DNA from: Maricaulaceae bacterium EIL42A08
Lineage (GTDB): Bacteria; Pseudomonadota; Alphaproteobacteria; Caulobacterales; Maricaulaceae
Reading direction: 5' to 3'
DNA length: 64,000 nt
Assembly: GCA_024178355.1 (NCBI GenBank)
Contig: JAMZNZ010000005.1
Location: 58,926-122,925 of the forward strand
Shown one piece after another: positions 49,785 to 57,652 of the stretch. How positions within the stretch are numbered: the first letter of the stretch is position 1; each line of letters starts with the position of its first letter. The notes beneath the pieces were generated by a model. It saw only the letters and a list, made by a program, of their open reading frames with translations. It was not told the DNA's origin and made no database searches. The translations under genes were made by a program, and so were the position numbers.

Positions 49785-51368
49785 ATGAGATTTTTTGCGG
49801 GACTGGCGACACTATGCCTGGTGCTGGGTGCCTGTGGCGAGGCGCAGATCGACGCTGACGAGCGGGTGATCCATCATGGAAACACGATGGAGCCAATGAC
49901 GCTGGACCCTCACGTGGGCTACATCACGCCGGAGCGACAGATCATCAATGACCTGTTTGTCGGGCTCTATCAGCCGGATAATGCCGGTCAGCCGGTCTTT
50001 GCTCTGGCGACCAGCGCTGTTGTCTCTGAAGATGGACTGACCTGGACATTGGGTTTGCGCCAGGCGCGTTGGTCCGATGGCGAGATGATCACAGCCAGCG
50101 ATGCGGTCACCGGGCTTCGCCGCGCCGTTGATCCGGCCACGCGCAATCCTTATCCGACAACCCTGTTTGCCATTCAAAACGCGCAAGCGGTTTCAGAAGG
50201 ACGGATGCCTGCTGATGCGCTTGGCGTTGAAGCGCTTGATGAGCGCACGCTGCGCATCACGCTTGAGCACCCCGCGCCCTACCTGCCCAGCGTGTTGTCT
50301 GTCTGGGGGCAGCCAGCGCCAACCCACGCCATTGCTGAATTTGGCGAGGCCTGGATGCAGCCTGAGAACATTGTGGTCAGCGGGGCCTTTGACCTTGTGC
50401 GCTGGCGCAATAACGATCTGATCGAGCTGGAGCGGAACCCGAACTTCTTTGACGCTGATCAGGTCTGCCTTGATCGGGTCTACTACTACCCAACGGTCGA
50501 TACCGGCGCGGCAGAGCGCCGGGTGCGCAATGGGGAGCTGGACCTCAATACCGATTTTTCCGGCGCAAACCTGCCCATGCTTAACGAGCGCCACCCGGAG
50601 CTGGTGGATATGGTGCCCGGTCTGGTGGTGCGCTCCATTGCGTTTAACACGCAAAGCCAGATTGGCGGCGATGTGCGGGTGCGCACCGCGCTCGGCATGG
50701 CGATTGATCGCCGCTTCGTGACCGAGGAGGTGCTGGCGGGTGCGGACATCCCCGCCCGCCGCTATGTGCCAGAAGGTGTGATGGGGCGGCTGGACGGGCC
50801 GCAGCTGTCCTATGTGGATGACCCCATGGACGCCCGCCGCGCTCAAGCGCGCGCGCTTCTGGAGGAGGCGGGGTATGGCCCTGATAATCCGCTCAGCCTG
50901 ACGCTTTACTACCAGCCCTCAGCTGGGTGGCCGCGTGTCGCTCCGGTGGTGCAGCAGGACTGGAGCCTGATTGCCGACTGGGTCCAGATCGAGATCATGA
51001 GCCGGGATAGCCAGCTTCACTATGATGCCATGCGCTCTGGTGATTTCGTGGCGGCAACGTCCGGCTGGGTCGGAGATTTCAATGACCCCTATGCCTATCT
51101 GTTGCAGTTCGGTTCTGATGCCGGGGAGATCAACTTTTCCCGCTGGAGCACGCCTGAATACGATGGCCTGCTTCGCATCGCGCTGCAGAACCCCGACACC
51201 GAGGCGCGCTACCAGCAACTGGCGGATGCCGAGCAGCTGTTTCTGGACGGCAGCGGTGAAACTCCGATCTTTATCGAAAAAACCAAAGCCCTTGTCACAC
51301 CGCGCGTGACTAACTGGCAGTCGAGTCCCTGGCAAATCAATCCCAGCCGCTGGATGTGCGTGAAGTAG
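49785..51368 (+). CDS. Peptide ABC transporter substrate-binding lipoprotein (OppA family)
   Basis: 527 residues. A lipoprotein signal (GLATLCLVLGAC, lipobox Cys near 17) is followed by the SBP_bac_5 fold: TMEPMTLDPHVGYITPERQI, DGLTWTLGLRQARWSDGEM, ASDAVTGLRRAVDPATRNPY and the later WVGDFNDPYAYLLQFGS. It binds oligopeptides, perhaps for murein recycling, in the periplasm. No permease or ATPase gene is next to it, so partners must be encoded elsewhere. GGGGGAG precedes ATG 49785. Confidence 0.9.
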   Translation: MRFFAGLATLCLVLGACGEAQIDADERVIHHGNTMEPMTLDPHVGYITPERQIINDLFVGLYQPDNAGQPVFALATSAVVSEDGLTWTLGLRQARWSDGEMITASDAVTGLRRAVDPATRNPYPTTLFAIQNAQAVSEGRMPADALGVEALDERTLRITLEHPAPYLPSVLSVWGQPAPTHAIAEFGEAWMQPENIVVSGAFDLVRWRNNDLIELERNPNFFDADQVCLDRVYYYPTVDTGAAERRVRNGELDLNTDFSGANLPMLNERHPELVDMVPGLVVRSIAFNTQSQIGGDVRVRTALGMAIDRRFVTEEVLAGADIPARRYVPEGVMGRLDGPQLSYVDDPMDARRAQARALLEEAGYGPDNPLSLTLYYQPSAGWPRVAPVVQQDWSLIADWVQIEIMSRDSQLHYDAMRSGDFVAATSGWVGDFNDPYAYLLQFGSDAGEINFSRWSTPEYDGLLRIALQNPDTEARYQQLADAEQLFLDGSGETPIFIEKTKALVTPRVTNWQSSPWQINPSRWMCVK

Positions 51369-51392
51369 TGGCGCTGTTGGCCGCGATCTCCT

Positions 51393-51476
51393 TGTCATCC
51401 CGGACCCGAAGCGAGCCCGCGACTCACGCCATCTCACGGTGCCGAATGTGGGTCCCGGATCAAGTCCGGGATGACA
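51393..51476. repeat. 84-base palindromic element, TGTCAT family
   Basis: The ends TGTCATCCCGGAC (51393-51405) and GTCCGGGATGACA (51464-51476) are identical to those of the 7514 element. Inside is GGTCCCGGATCAAGTCCGGG. It lies 24 bases after the lipoprotein gene stop. Confidence 0.85.
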
Positions 51477-51526
51477 GGTAAGAGGCGGGGGGTACTTTTG
51501 TCTGAAAGCACAGAGACGCCTGACAT

Positions 51527-51637
51527 CCTGTCCCGGCCAAGGCACAGCCGCAGAGCCGGGATCGACCGATAGGACCTCAGCGAAGTTCGGTTCGTCTTAC
51601 TCGTTGATCCCGGATCGCCTGCGACGTCCGGGACAGG
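51527..51637. repeat. 111-base inverted-repeat element
   Basis: CCTGTCCCGG (51527-51536) is mirrored by CCGGGACAGG (51628-51637), with inner copies of GAGCCGGGATCG and TTGATCCCGGATCG. It is related to the TGTCAT family by its CCCGGATC core but has different ends. Confidence 0.7.
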
Positions 51638-51680
51638 GCATTTCGCGATGGGGAAGTTGGGTCTGCTCCTTCAGGTGCAC

Positions 51681-51799
51681 CCCCTCACCTTACCTCTCCC
51701 CCCAGTTCAAGGGGGAGAGGGGACATCCACGTTGCGTTTGAATTTAAAGCGCCACCGCAATCCCTCTCCCCTCCGTGAGGGGAGAGGTTAGGTGAGGGG
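51681..51799. repeat. 119-base nested inverted repeat
   Basis: The 21-base arms at 51681-51701 (starts CCCCTCACCTTACC) and 51779-51799 (ends GGTTAGGTGAGGGG) match with one mismatch. Each arm continues into its own hairpin (CTCTCCCCCC-agttcaa-GGGGGAGAG and CCTCTCCCCTCC-GTGAGGGGAGAGG). The double-hairpin plan is the same as in the murC-murB element. Confidence 0.85.
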
Positions 51800-51853
51800 T
51801 GGTCGCCAGCCCTTTAAGTCCTAACCTCCGCAGCTCACGTACTGCGTCCCGAC

Positions 51854-52270
51854 CTAAGCGTCCGGCTCTGCGGCGATGCGTTCGGCCTGGCGGGTGAGGC
51901 GGGCGATTTCGGCGTAGGCGCGTGACTGGTCGGCGCGGGTATCAGCTGCTTCCACCTCGGCGATGCGGGCCGGAGCATCCCGGCTTATGCCCAGGAAGAT
52001 GCATTTAAGGTCTTCCGGTCCGCCTTCAGCCTCGATGGCGCGTGACAGGGTCAGGGCGGCGAGCGCAAATTCATCAAGCTCTGTCAAAAGCGGGTCGCCA
52101 GCCTCGAACGGAACCGCCGGAGCGGCCGGGTTGTGACGCAGCGCTTCTGCCCGGCGCTCGGCCTCCGACGCGATGCCAGCTGCCAGGCGCACAACGCGAT
52201 CGGCATCTCCAAAGGCGGGCGCGATCCCGGTCAGGACCACCATCACGATAATCAGCGCGCGTAGCACCAT
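51854..52270 (-). CDS. Secreted protein of 138 residues, family not recognised
   Basis: A signal peptide (LRALIIVMVVLTGIAPAFG) precedes a mature part that is mostly helical and rich in Ala, Glu and Arg (VVRLAAGIASEAERRAEALR, RLTRQAERIAAEPDA). A single cysteine lies in LKCIFLGIS. ATG 52270 has GGAG 8 bases upstream; an earlier in-frame ATG at 52303 lacks one. It is divergent from hisS. No motif shows a function. Confidence 0.65.
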   Translation of the reverse strand: MVLRALIIVMVVLTGIAPAFGDADRVVRLAAGIASEAERRAEALRHNPAAPAVPFEAGDPLLTELDEFALAALTLSRAIEAEGGPEDLKCIFLGISRDAPARIAEVEAADTRADQSRAYAEIARLTRQAERIAAEPDA

Positions 52271-52392
52271 GGGGCATCTCCAAAGCTTTGATCTGATGCG
52301 CATGCAAGCCCTGCGCCGCTTGATCAGTATGGTCGGGGAGTTTAAGTGCCAGACCTCATATTTGCCTTAACGCCAGAAGCTGGATTTTTCCC

Positions 52393-53856
52393 ATGGCCAA
52401 AACTAAAGCGTTCAAGCCCAAGGCCCGCCGTCCGCGCGGGTTTGAAGACCGCGCCGCAGACAGCCTTCGCGCCCAGCGCGCGCTGATCTCTGCGGCCAGC
52501 GGCGTGTATGAGCGCTGGGGCTTTGAGCCGCTGGAAACACCGGCCTTTGAATATGCCGATGCGCTGGGCAAATTCCTTCCCGATGAAGACCGTCCCAATG
52601 AGGGCGTGTTCGCGATGCAGGACGATGACGAGCAGTGGATGGCGCTGCGCTATGACCTGACTGCGCCGCTGGCCCGTTTTGCCGCTGAAAACTTCCAGGA
52701 TCTGGCCAAGCCCTTCCGCCGCTATCAGTTCGGCGAAGTCTGGCGCAATGAAAAGCCGGGGCCGGGCCGTTTTCGCCAGTTCGTCCAGTGCGATGCTGAT
52801 AGCGTCGGCGCGCCGGGCCCTGCGGCCGATGCGGAAATGATCGCGCTTGCCAGTGAAGTCATGGGCGCAGCCGGTCTGGGCGAGGGCGACTATGTGGTGC
52901 GCGTCAATGACCGCCGCCTGTTGGATGGCGTGCTGGAAAGCCTGGGCGATGCAGCCCCTGAAAAGCGTCTTCGCGTGCTGCGCGCCATCGACAAGATGGA
53001 CCGGCTGGGCGCTGAAGGCGTAGAGCTTTTGCTCGGCGAGGGGCGCAAGGATGACAGCGGTGACTTTACCGAAGGCGCAGGCCTCGATGCGGCCGGACGT
53101 GCTCGCGTGCTGGGCTTCCTTGAAGCCACCGGCGAGACCCGCGGTGAGGTTCTCGACGCCCTGAAACCTGTCGTTGGCGACGGTGTCGGTGCGCAAGGCC
53201 TTGCCGCGCTTGAAGAAATCGATTCGGTGCTGGCGGCGCTGGGTGTCACTGAAACCCGGGCCATGTTCGACCCCTCCGTCGTGCGCGGCCTTGGTTATTA
53301 TACCGGTCCGGTGTTCGAGGCGGAGCTTCTGGCCACGGCCACTTATGACGATGGGTCTCCGATCCAGTTTGGCTCGGTGGGCGGCGGCGGTCGGTATGAC
53401 GACCTGGTGTCCCGCTTTACCGGCCAGGCTGTGCCCGCCACCGGCTTCTCCTTCGGGGTATCGCGCTTTGCAGCAGCACTCTCGGCGCTGGGGCGGCTTG
53501 ATGCGGCGAGGCCTGATCCGCTGGTTGTGGTGATTGCCGCGGAGAAAGACCGCATGGCCGACTATTTCCAGATTGCCGCTGAGCTACGGGCCGCGGGCCT
53601 GCGCGCCGAAGCCTTTGTGGGTGGCGGCAATATGGGCAAGCAGCTGAAATATGCTGATCGCCGTGATGCGGCCATGGCCGTCATCATCGGTTCTGAGGAG
53701 CGTGAAAAGGGCGAGGCCCAGATCAAGGATCTGGCGCTGGGCAAACGCCTCGCTGCACAGATTGAGGACAACAAGACCTGGCGCGAGGATCAGCCCGCTC
53801 AGTTCACGGTGTCTCGCGATCAGCTGGTCGCCGCCATTAAAGAGCGCCTTTCCTGA
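52393..53856 (+). CDS. hisS: Histidyl-tRNA synthetase, alphaproteobacterial type
   Basis: Charges tRNA-His. The 487-residue class II enzyme has RPRGFEDRAADSLR near the N-terminus, motif 2 (YQFGEVWRNEKPGPGRFRQF), the histidine-specific VRGLGYYTGPVFEAEL, motif 3 region (TGFSFGVSRFAAAL) and a C-terminal anticodon-binding domain. Motif 2 reads KPGPGR where canonical HisRS has RPQ.GR, so the glutamine that contacts base G-1 is replaced by glycine, as in the clade whose tRNA-His lacks G-1. An insertion between motifs 2 and 3 (about 195-240) is also of that type. Confidence 0.92.
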   Translation: MAKTKAFKPKARRPRGFEDRAADSLRAQRALISAASGVYERWGFEPLETPAFEYADALGKFLPDEDRPNEGVFAMQDDDEQWMALRYDLTAPLARFAAENFQDLAKPFRRYQFGEVWRNEKPGPGRFRQFVQCDADSVGAPGPAADAEMIALASEVMGAAGLGEGDYVVRVNDRRLLDGVLESLGDAAPEKRLRVLRAIDKMDRLGAEGVELLLGEGRKDDSGDFTEGAGLDAAGRARVLGFLEATGETRGEVLDALKPVVGDGVGAQGLAALEEIDSVLAALGVTETRAMFDPSVVRGLGYYTGPVFEAELLATATYDDGSPIQFGSVGGGGRYDDLVSRFTGQAVPATGFSFGVSRFAAALSALGRLDAARPDPLVVVIAAEKDRMADYFQIAAELRAAGLRAEAFVGGGNMGKQLKYADRRDAAMAVIIGSEEREKGEAQIKDLALGKRLAAQIEDNKTWREDQPAQFTVSRDQLVAAIKERLS

Positions 53857-53920
53857 TCTCGCGGGCGGGCGTAAGCTGGCGAGAATTACGGTTAACTTGC
53901 GTCGAGGGGACACATATCCA

Positions 53921-54487
53921 ATGACGGTTAAATATATTGTAGCAGCAGGGGTTCTCGCCCTCATGGCGGCTCCGGTCCACGCTCAGATCGTGGAAGAGAT
54001 TCGTCTCGGTGTGGTGGCCCACGATGTGGTGGATCACGCCGAAGACGGTCCGCAAATCTCGGTTGAAGCGCTGTTTGCGAGCCCGGATTTCCTCGCCCCG
54101 ATCTTTAGCCCGCGCCCCTATCTCTACGGTTCCTTCAACACCCAGGGCTATACCAATCTGGGCGCTGCGGGCCTGAACTGGACGTTTGAGCCAGCCGAGC
54201 GCGTCAGCTTTGAGGCGGCCTTCGGTATTTCCTATAACGACGGTGTCGTTGATGTGGTGGACCTGCCGCCTGACGACCCTTACCGCATAGAAACGGCCGC
54301 GACACGTGCGCTTCTGGGCTCCAAATGGCTTTTCCATTCGCGCTTAGGGGCGGACTATGCGGTGACCGAAAACTGGGCTGTGGGCGTGTTCTATGAGCAC
54401 TTCTCCCACGGTCAGATCCTGGCCTCCGGGCGCAATCAGGCGCTGGATGAGCTGGGTGTGCGGGTCGGCTACCGCTTCACGCGCTAA
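53921..54487 (+). CDS. Acyloxyacyl hydrolase, PagL-like lipid A deacylase
   Basis: 188 residues: a signal peptide (YIVAAGVLALMAAPVHAQ), then a small barrel with RLGVVAHDV, ISVEALFA, FSPRPYLYGSFNTQGYTNLG, and the C-terminal active-site segment VGVFYEHFSHGQI with NQALDELGVRVGYRF. PagL enzymes remove a 3-O acyl chain from lipid A in the outer membrane using a His-Ser pair; H and S occur in the EHFSHG segment. GAGGGGA lies 11 bases before ATG 53921. Confidence 0.82.
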   Translation: MTVKYIVAAGVLALMAAPVHAQIVEEIRLGVVAHDVVDHAEDGPQISVEALFASPDFLAPIFSPRPYLYGSFNTQGYTNLGAAGLNWTFEPAERVSFEAAFGISYNDGVVDVVDLPPDDPYRIETAATRALLGSKWLFHSRLGADYAVTENWAVGVFYEHFSHGQILASGRNQALDELGVRVGYRFTR

Positions 54488-54490
54488 GGG

Positions 54491-54976
54491 CTAAAGCCCT
54501 GCAAAGGCGAGCAGATTGAGCCGCTGGCCGATAAAGGCGACGGCGATCCCAAGTCCCAGAAAGGGTCCAAAGGCGATCATGGAATCGCCCTGGACCTGCT
54601 TGCCAGTGGCCAGCTGCTGAACCAGGATCCAGATAATCGCCATGACGCTGGCGACCAACAGCACTGTGGGCAGGGCCATCGCGCCGCACCAGGTGCCGCC
54701 GGCGGCAAACAGCTTGGCATCGCCGCGTCCGAGCCCCGGGCGACCGCGTAGCTGCTCATAGCCTTTTTCCAGGATCACAAGTGCTCCGTAGCCAAGTGCA
54801 CCACCAAGTTCATGCAGCCATAGTGGCTCGCCCATCAACCATGCCGCGGCAAGTCCGGCGGGAATCAGGGGCAAGGTGATGGCATCGGGCAGGCGATAGG
54901 TGCGCCAGTCGATCACTGCCAATATTAAAAGCGCCGCGAGAAGCAGGGCGCTGAGCGCTAGGTCCAGCCCGGTCAT
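54491..54976 (-). CDS. Type IV prepilin peptidase, A24 family
   Basis: 161 residues with about six membrane helices. The aspartyl protease residues are Asp23 in VIDWRTYRLPD and Asp86 in the GxGD-type LGRGDAKLF, and the C-terminal helices include MIAFGPFLGLGIAVAF. It has only the protease half, without the N-methylase domain of long PilD enzymes, like the CpaA type. Pilin or secretion genes are not nearby, so the substrate is unknown. Confidence 0.85.
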   Translation of the reverse strand: MTGLDLALSALLLAALLILAVIDWRTYRLPDAITLPLIPAGLAAAWLMGEPLWLHELGGALGYGALVILEKGYEQLRGRPGLGRGDAKLFAAGGTWCGAMALPTVLLVASVMAIIWILVQQLATGKQVQGDSMIAFGPFLGLGIAVAFIGQRLNLLAFAGL

Positions 54977-55099
54977 GACCCCATTCTATCGCCGCTGATG
55001 AGCCGCTCGCCAACCCGGCAATGACAGGCGTTCTGGAATCGGAAGCTGTGGACTGCGATCGAAACCTGCCTGAGATTAGGGGGTTGACGGGTTATAGGG

Positions 55100-55233
55100 T
55101 CTTGGGTCACGGTTTCGACATGACAAGGCCTGACCGTCTTGTCTCTTAAGCGGTGTCTCTGGGGAGGAGACGTCTCTTAATCGACCAACCAGATCTTTAA
55201 AGCCCGGCATCTTTCGATGCCGGGCCTTTTTTT
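55100..55233 (+). ncRNA. Candidate small RNA with own terminator
   Basis: A strong terminator on the plus strand ends a 225-base region with no plus-strand gene upstream (the neighbour is leftward). Stem-loops can be read at 55122-55143 (GACAAG/CTTGTC), 55155-55171 (GTCTC-TGGGGAG-GAGAC) and 55202-55225 (terminator). The second loop exposes GGGGAG, and GTCTCTTAA occurs twice (55141 and 55172). The only small frame inside is 9 codons. The 5' end is a guess; TTGACG at 55084 lacks a good partner -10. No known RNA family was recognised. Confidence 0.4.
55202..55233 (+). terminator. Rho-independent terminator
   Basis: GCCCGGCATC-tttc-GATGCCGGGC (55202-55225) is a perfect 10-pair stem with a four-base loop, followed by CTTTTTTTAT. 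It is one of the best terminators in the window and serves no plus-strand protein gene. Confidence 0.92.
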
Positions 55234-55275
55234 ATCTCCGATTTCAGGAGCCCGCCGCTGGGGGACGACGGGGGT

Positions 55276-55297
55276 GACGCGCCGATTAAGGCGCGTC
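55276..55297 (-). terminator. Hairpin spanning the stop of the His/Met-rich lipoprotein gene
   Basis: GACGCGCC (55276-55283) pairs with GGCGCGTC (55290-55297) around the stop codon. There is no T-run, so its role is unclear; the 55202 stem further on could also end this leftward transcript. Confidence 0.35.
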
Positions 55298-56221
55298 GGG
55301 GGCTTCGGGCGGCTCTGGCGCTTCCGGGGCACCTTCCAGCAGGCGGTCCAGCTCAGACCCGGTGACTTCCTCACCATTGACCCAGGCGCGTGCCGTGCCG
55401 TTGTGGCGTTCGATGCGAACTTCGCGGCGCTCACCCCGGGCACCCAGGCTCGAGCGGAGTTCTTCCAGGTCAGCGCGCAGGTCTACCAAGTCATCCGCGA
55501 GCTCGGCGCGGGTCTCGGTCAGTTCAGCGCGCTTTTCATCATCAAGTTCAACACGCTCGCCGTCCTCGGTGTACCAGCCGCGCTCCAGAACCCGGTCGAT
55601 GCCTTCAATGCCGCGTTCCATACCGCGAACGCCTGCGGCCATCCCTCGGATCGCCATGCGCGCGCCCATATGCTCGGCGCGTGCAGCCATGCGCTCTGCC
55701 ATGTGTTCTGCGCGGTCCACATGAACTTCAATGCGGCGCTCCATACGCTCGGCGTGGCGTTCCATGCGTTCGGCATGACGCTCGGCGTCGCGCTCAATGC
55801 GTTCCACGTGGATGCGAAGCTCGTCTTCGTCGAAGCCTTCGCCATCAAAGTGGAATTCAAAGTCTTCGCCGAATTCAAGATCACCATCAAAGTCGAATTC
55901 GAACTCGTCGGTGAAGAACATCGCCATGCCTGACATGGCTTCGGCAAAGTCTGACACTTCGTCTTCGGTCCAGAAAGCGTTCTGGCCGTCTTCATCAAGA
56001 TGCAGGACGATGCGGTGCTGGCCATCGCCGTCACGCAGGGCCTGGCGGATGGCGATGCGGGCGTCGCCCTCACCATCCAGCTCAATGCGTTCGCCATTGA
56101 TCACAAGCACACGGTGCTCGCGAGTTTCCTCAACCTCGGCAAGGTTTGAGGGTTGAGCGCCAGCAGATGCGCAGGCAATTAGAAGCGGTGTACAGGCGGC
56201 TGCAGCAAGCAGGTGTTTCAT
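55286..56221 (-). CDS. His/Met-rich helical protein, probable lipoprotein
   Basis: 311 residues. A lipoprotein-like signal (MKHLLAAAACTPLLIACAS) is followed by three parts: an acidic region with alternating Phe, Asp and Glu (about 105-135), a long helix of heptad-like repeats with His and Met (HAERMERHAERMERRIEVHV, then DRAEHMAERMAARAEHM, about 145-190), and a charged coiled-coil near 230-260 (ELTETRAELADDLVDLRADL). The tail is Pro/Glu-rich. GGGAGG precedes ATG 56221. Metal binding is a reasonable guess from the H-x3-M pattern, but no family was recognised. Confidence 0.6.
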   Translation of the reverse strand: MKHLLAAAACTPLLIACASAGAQPSNLAEVEETREHRVLVINGERIELDGEGDARIAIRQALRDGDGQHRIVLHLDEDGQNAFWTEDEVSDFAEAMSGMAMFFTDEFEFDFDGDLEFGEDFEFHFDGEGFDEDELRIHVERIERDAERHAERMERHAERMERRIEVHVDRAEHMAERMAARAEHMGARMAIRGMAAGVRGMERGIEGIDRVLERGWYTEDGERVELDDEKRAELTETRAELADDLVDLRADLEELRSSLGARGERREVRIERHNGTARAWVNGEEVTGSELDRLLEGAPEAPEPPEAPDAP

Positions 56222-56398
56222 GGTTGGTCCTCCCAAACTATCGAGTTCACCCTAGACTGCGCCTGATTACAGGTCCCGTTCCTGCGCCTTACCAATTGGA
56301 CAGACTGCAGACAGGATAATGAGACCTGCGCTGGACAGGGCACGCGCTGACGCGCTTATCTGGTGTCTGATCGATATCGCGGAGCCATTGGTCCAGTC

Positions 56399-57529
56399 AT
56401 GTTTAATCGACGCACGCTTCTTGGTGGATTGACCGCGGCCACCGGCCTGGTAATGGCTCCATCTTCAGCCATGGCCAATGCCTCGCGCTGGCGCGATGCG
56501 GACCTGGCCACGCTGGTTGGGCGAACGCTGATCCTGGGATTTATCGGCTCCAGTGTGGACGCTGACGGTGCCGCGCCGATCGAAGCGGATCTGGATGCAG
56601 GGCGTATCGGCGGTGTTCTTTTTCTTCGCCATAATTCGCGGTCACGTGACGGCGTGCTCGGCCTGGCGCAACGGTTTCGCGACGCGGCACCAAACGCCTG
56701 GCTCTCCATCGACCAGGAAGGTGGCTTTGTTCAGCGCCTGACCGTGGATATGGGCTTTACCGACATTCCCACCGCCCAGCAGCTGCAGGCCATGGGGCGT
56801 GACCAGGCGCGCGGCGTGTTCCGCACCGCATCTCAGGAGCTGGGCGCGACGGGCTTCTGTCTGAACCTCGCGCCGGTGGCGGACCTGTTTAAAGCCGACA
56901 ATGAAGTGATCGGGCGCTGGGACCGGGCCTTTGGTACGGACCCTGAAACCGTGGCGGATTACTGCGCGCTCTTCATCGAGGAGATGGAGGCGGCCGGTGT
57001 CGCCTGTGCCATCAAGCACTTCCCCGGCCACGGCCGCTCGTCCGGTGACAGTCATTATGGCTTTGTGGACCTGACCGAGACCTGGAGCTTTGAGGAGGTG
57101 GAGCCCTTCGCCCGTCTGATGCGCCAGGACAAGGCTCATCTTGTCATGGGTGGGCACCTGATCAATCGAAGGCTCGATCCCACCGGTGATCCGGTCACGC
57201 TTTCTCGGCCCATCCTCAATGGTCTGCTGCGCCAGGCGATGGGGTATGAGGGCGCAGTGATTACAGACGATCTCGACATGGGGGCGATCCGGGACCACTA
57301 CACGCGCGAACAAGCCATTGTAGGATCGCTGGCTGCGGGCAATGACCTTCTGCTTGTTTCCAACTCAGACAACCCGGACCCTGACCTGCCTCGCCGCGCT
57401 GTGGAGTGGGTCGGGGCGGCCATTGAACGCGGCGAGCTGAGCCGAGAGCGTCTGATCGACGCCAATGACCGGATCGATCAACTCAACAGCCATATCGGCC
57501 GGGACGCAGCCCGTCTAAACGCGCGCTGA
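56399..57529 (+). CDS. Glycoside hydrolase family 3, NagZ-like beta-N-acetylhexosaminidase with Tat signal
   Basis: 376 residues. The N-terminus has a twin-arginine signal (MFNRRTLLGGLTAATGLVMA), so export folded to the periplasm is likely, unlike cytoplasmic NagZ. The GH3 barrel has WLSIDQEGGFVQRL, LNLAPVADL, the NagZ signature IKHFPGHGRSSGDSH with the catalytic His-Asp dyad, and the nucleophile region VITDDLDMGAIRDHY. It would cut GlcNAc from murein fragments. ATG 56399 begins the signal; GTG 56363 is an alternative. Confidence 0.85.
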   Translation: MFNRRTLLGGLTAATGLVMAPSSAMANASRWRDADLATLVGRTLILGFIGSSVDADGAAPIEADLDAGRIGGVLFLRHNSRSRDGVLGLAQRFRDAAPNAWLSIDQEGGFVQRLTVDMGFTDIPTAQQLQAMGRDQARGVFRTASQELGATGFCLNLAPVADLFKADNEVIGRWDRAFGTDPETVADYCALFIEEMEAAGVACAIKHFPGHGRSSGDSHYGFVDLTETWSFEEVEPFARLMRQDKAHLVMGGHLINRRLDPTGDPVTLSRPILNGLLRQAMGYEGAVITDDLDMGAIRDHYTREQAIVGSLAAGNDLLLVSNSDNPDPDLPRRAVEWVGAAIERGELSRERLIDANDRIDQLNSHIGRDAARLNAR

Positions 57530-57652
57530 CCAGGTTTCGCTGGAATTCGGGGCAGATGCAGTTGCTTGTCCCCAAGCCTCGCCGCACTCGGCTTCAAGTT
57601 TATTTACTTCCTTGAATTAACCACCCTGACTAACCCAATTGCGGAGGGCGTC

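Larger units (their letters stand above)
51369..51853. other. 485-base gene-free gap packed with three repeat elements
   Basis: Between the lipoprotein gene and the leftward gene ending at 51854 there is no plausible gene on either strand. Three palindromic elements of different families take up most of it, with short unique spacers. Confidence 0.75.

Noticed and set aside
49785..51368. A complete peptide ABC transporter operon
   Set aside because: Only the binding protein is present; no permease or ATPase gene lies next to it.
55115..55150. Nine-codon frame (MTRPDRLVS) in the candidate RNA as an attenuator leader peptide
   Set aside because: It has no run of one amino acid and no biosynthetic gene downstream on that strand, so attenuation cannot be supported.
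55100..55233. tmRNA, 6S or SRP RNA at the candidate RNA locus
   Set aside because: None of the expected conserved segments of these RNAs could be found, and the length is too short for tmRNA.
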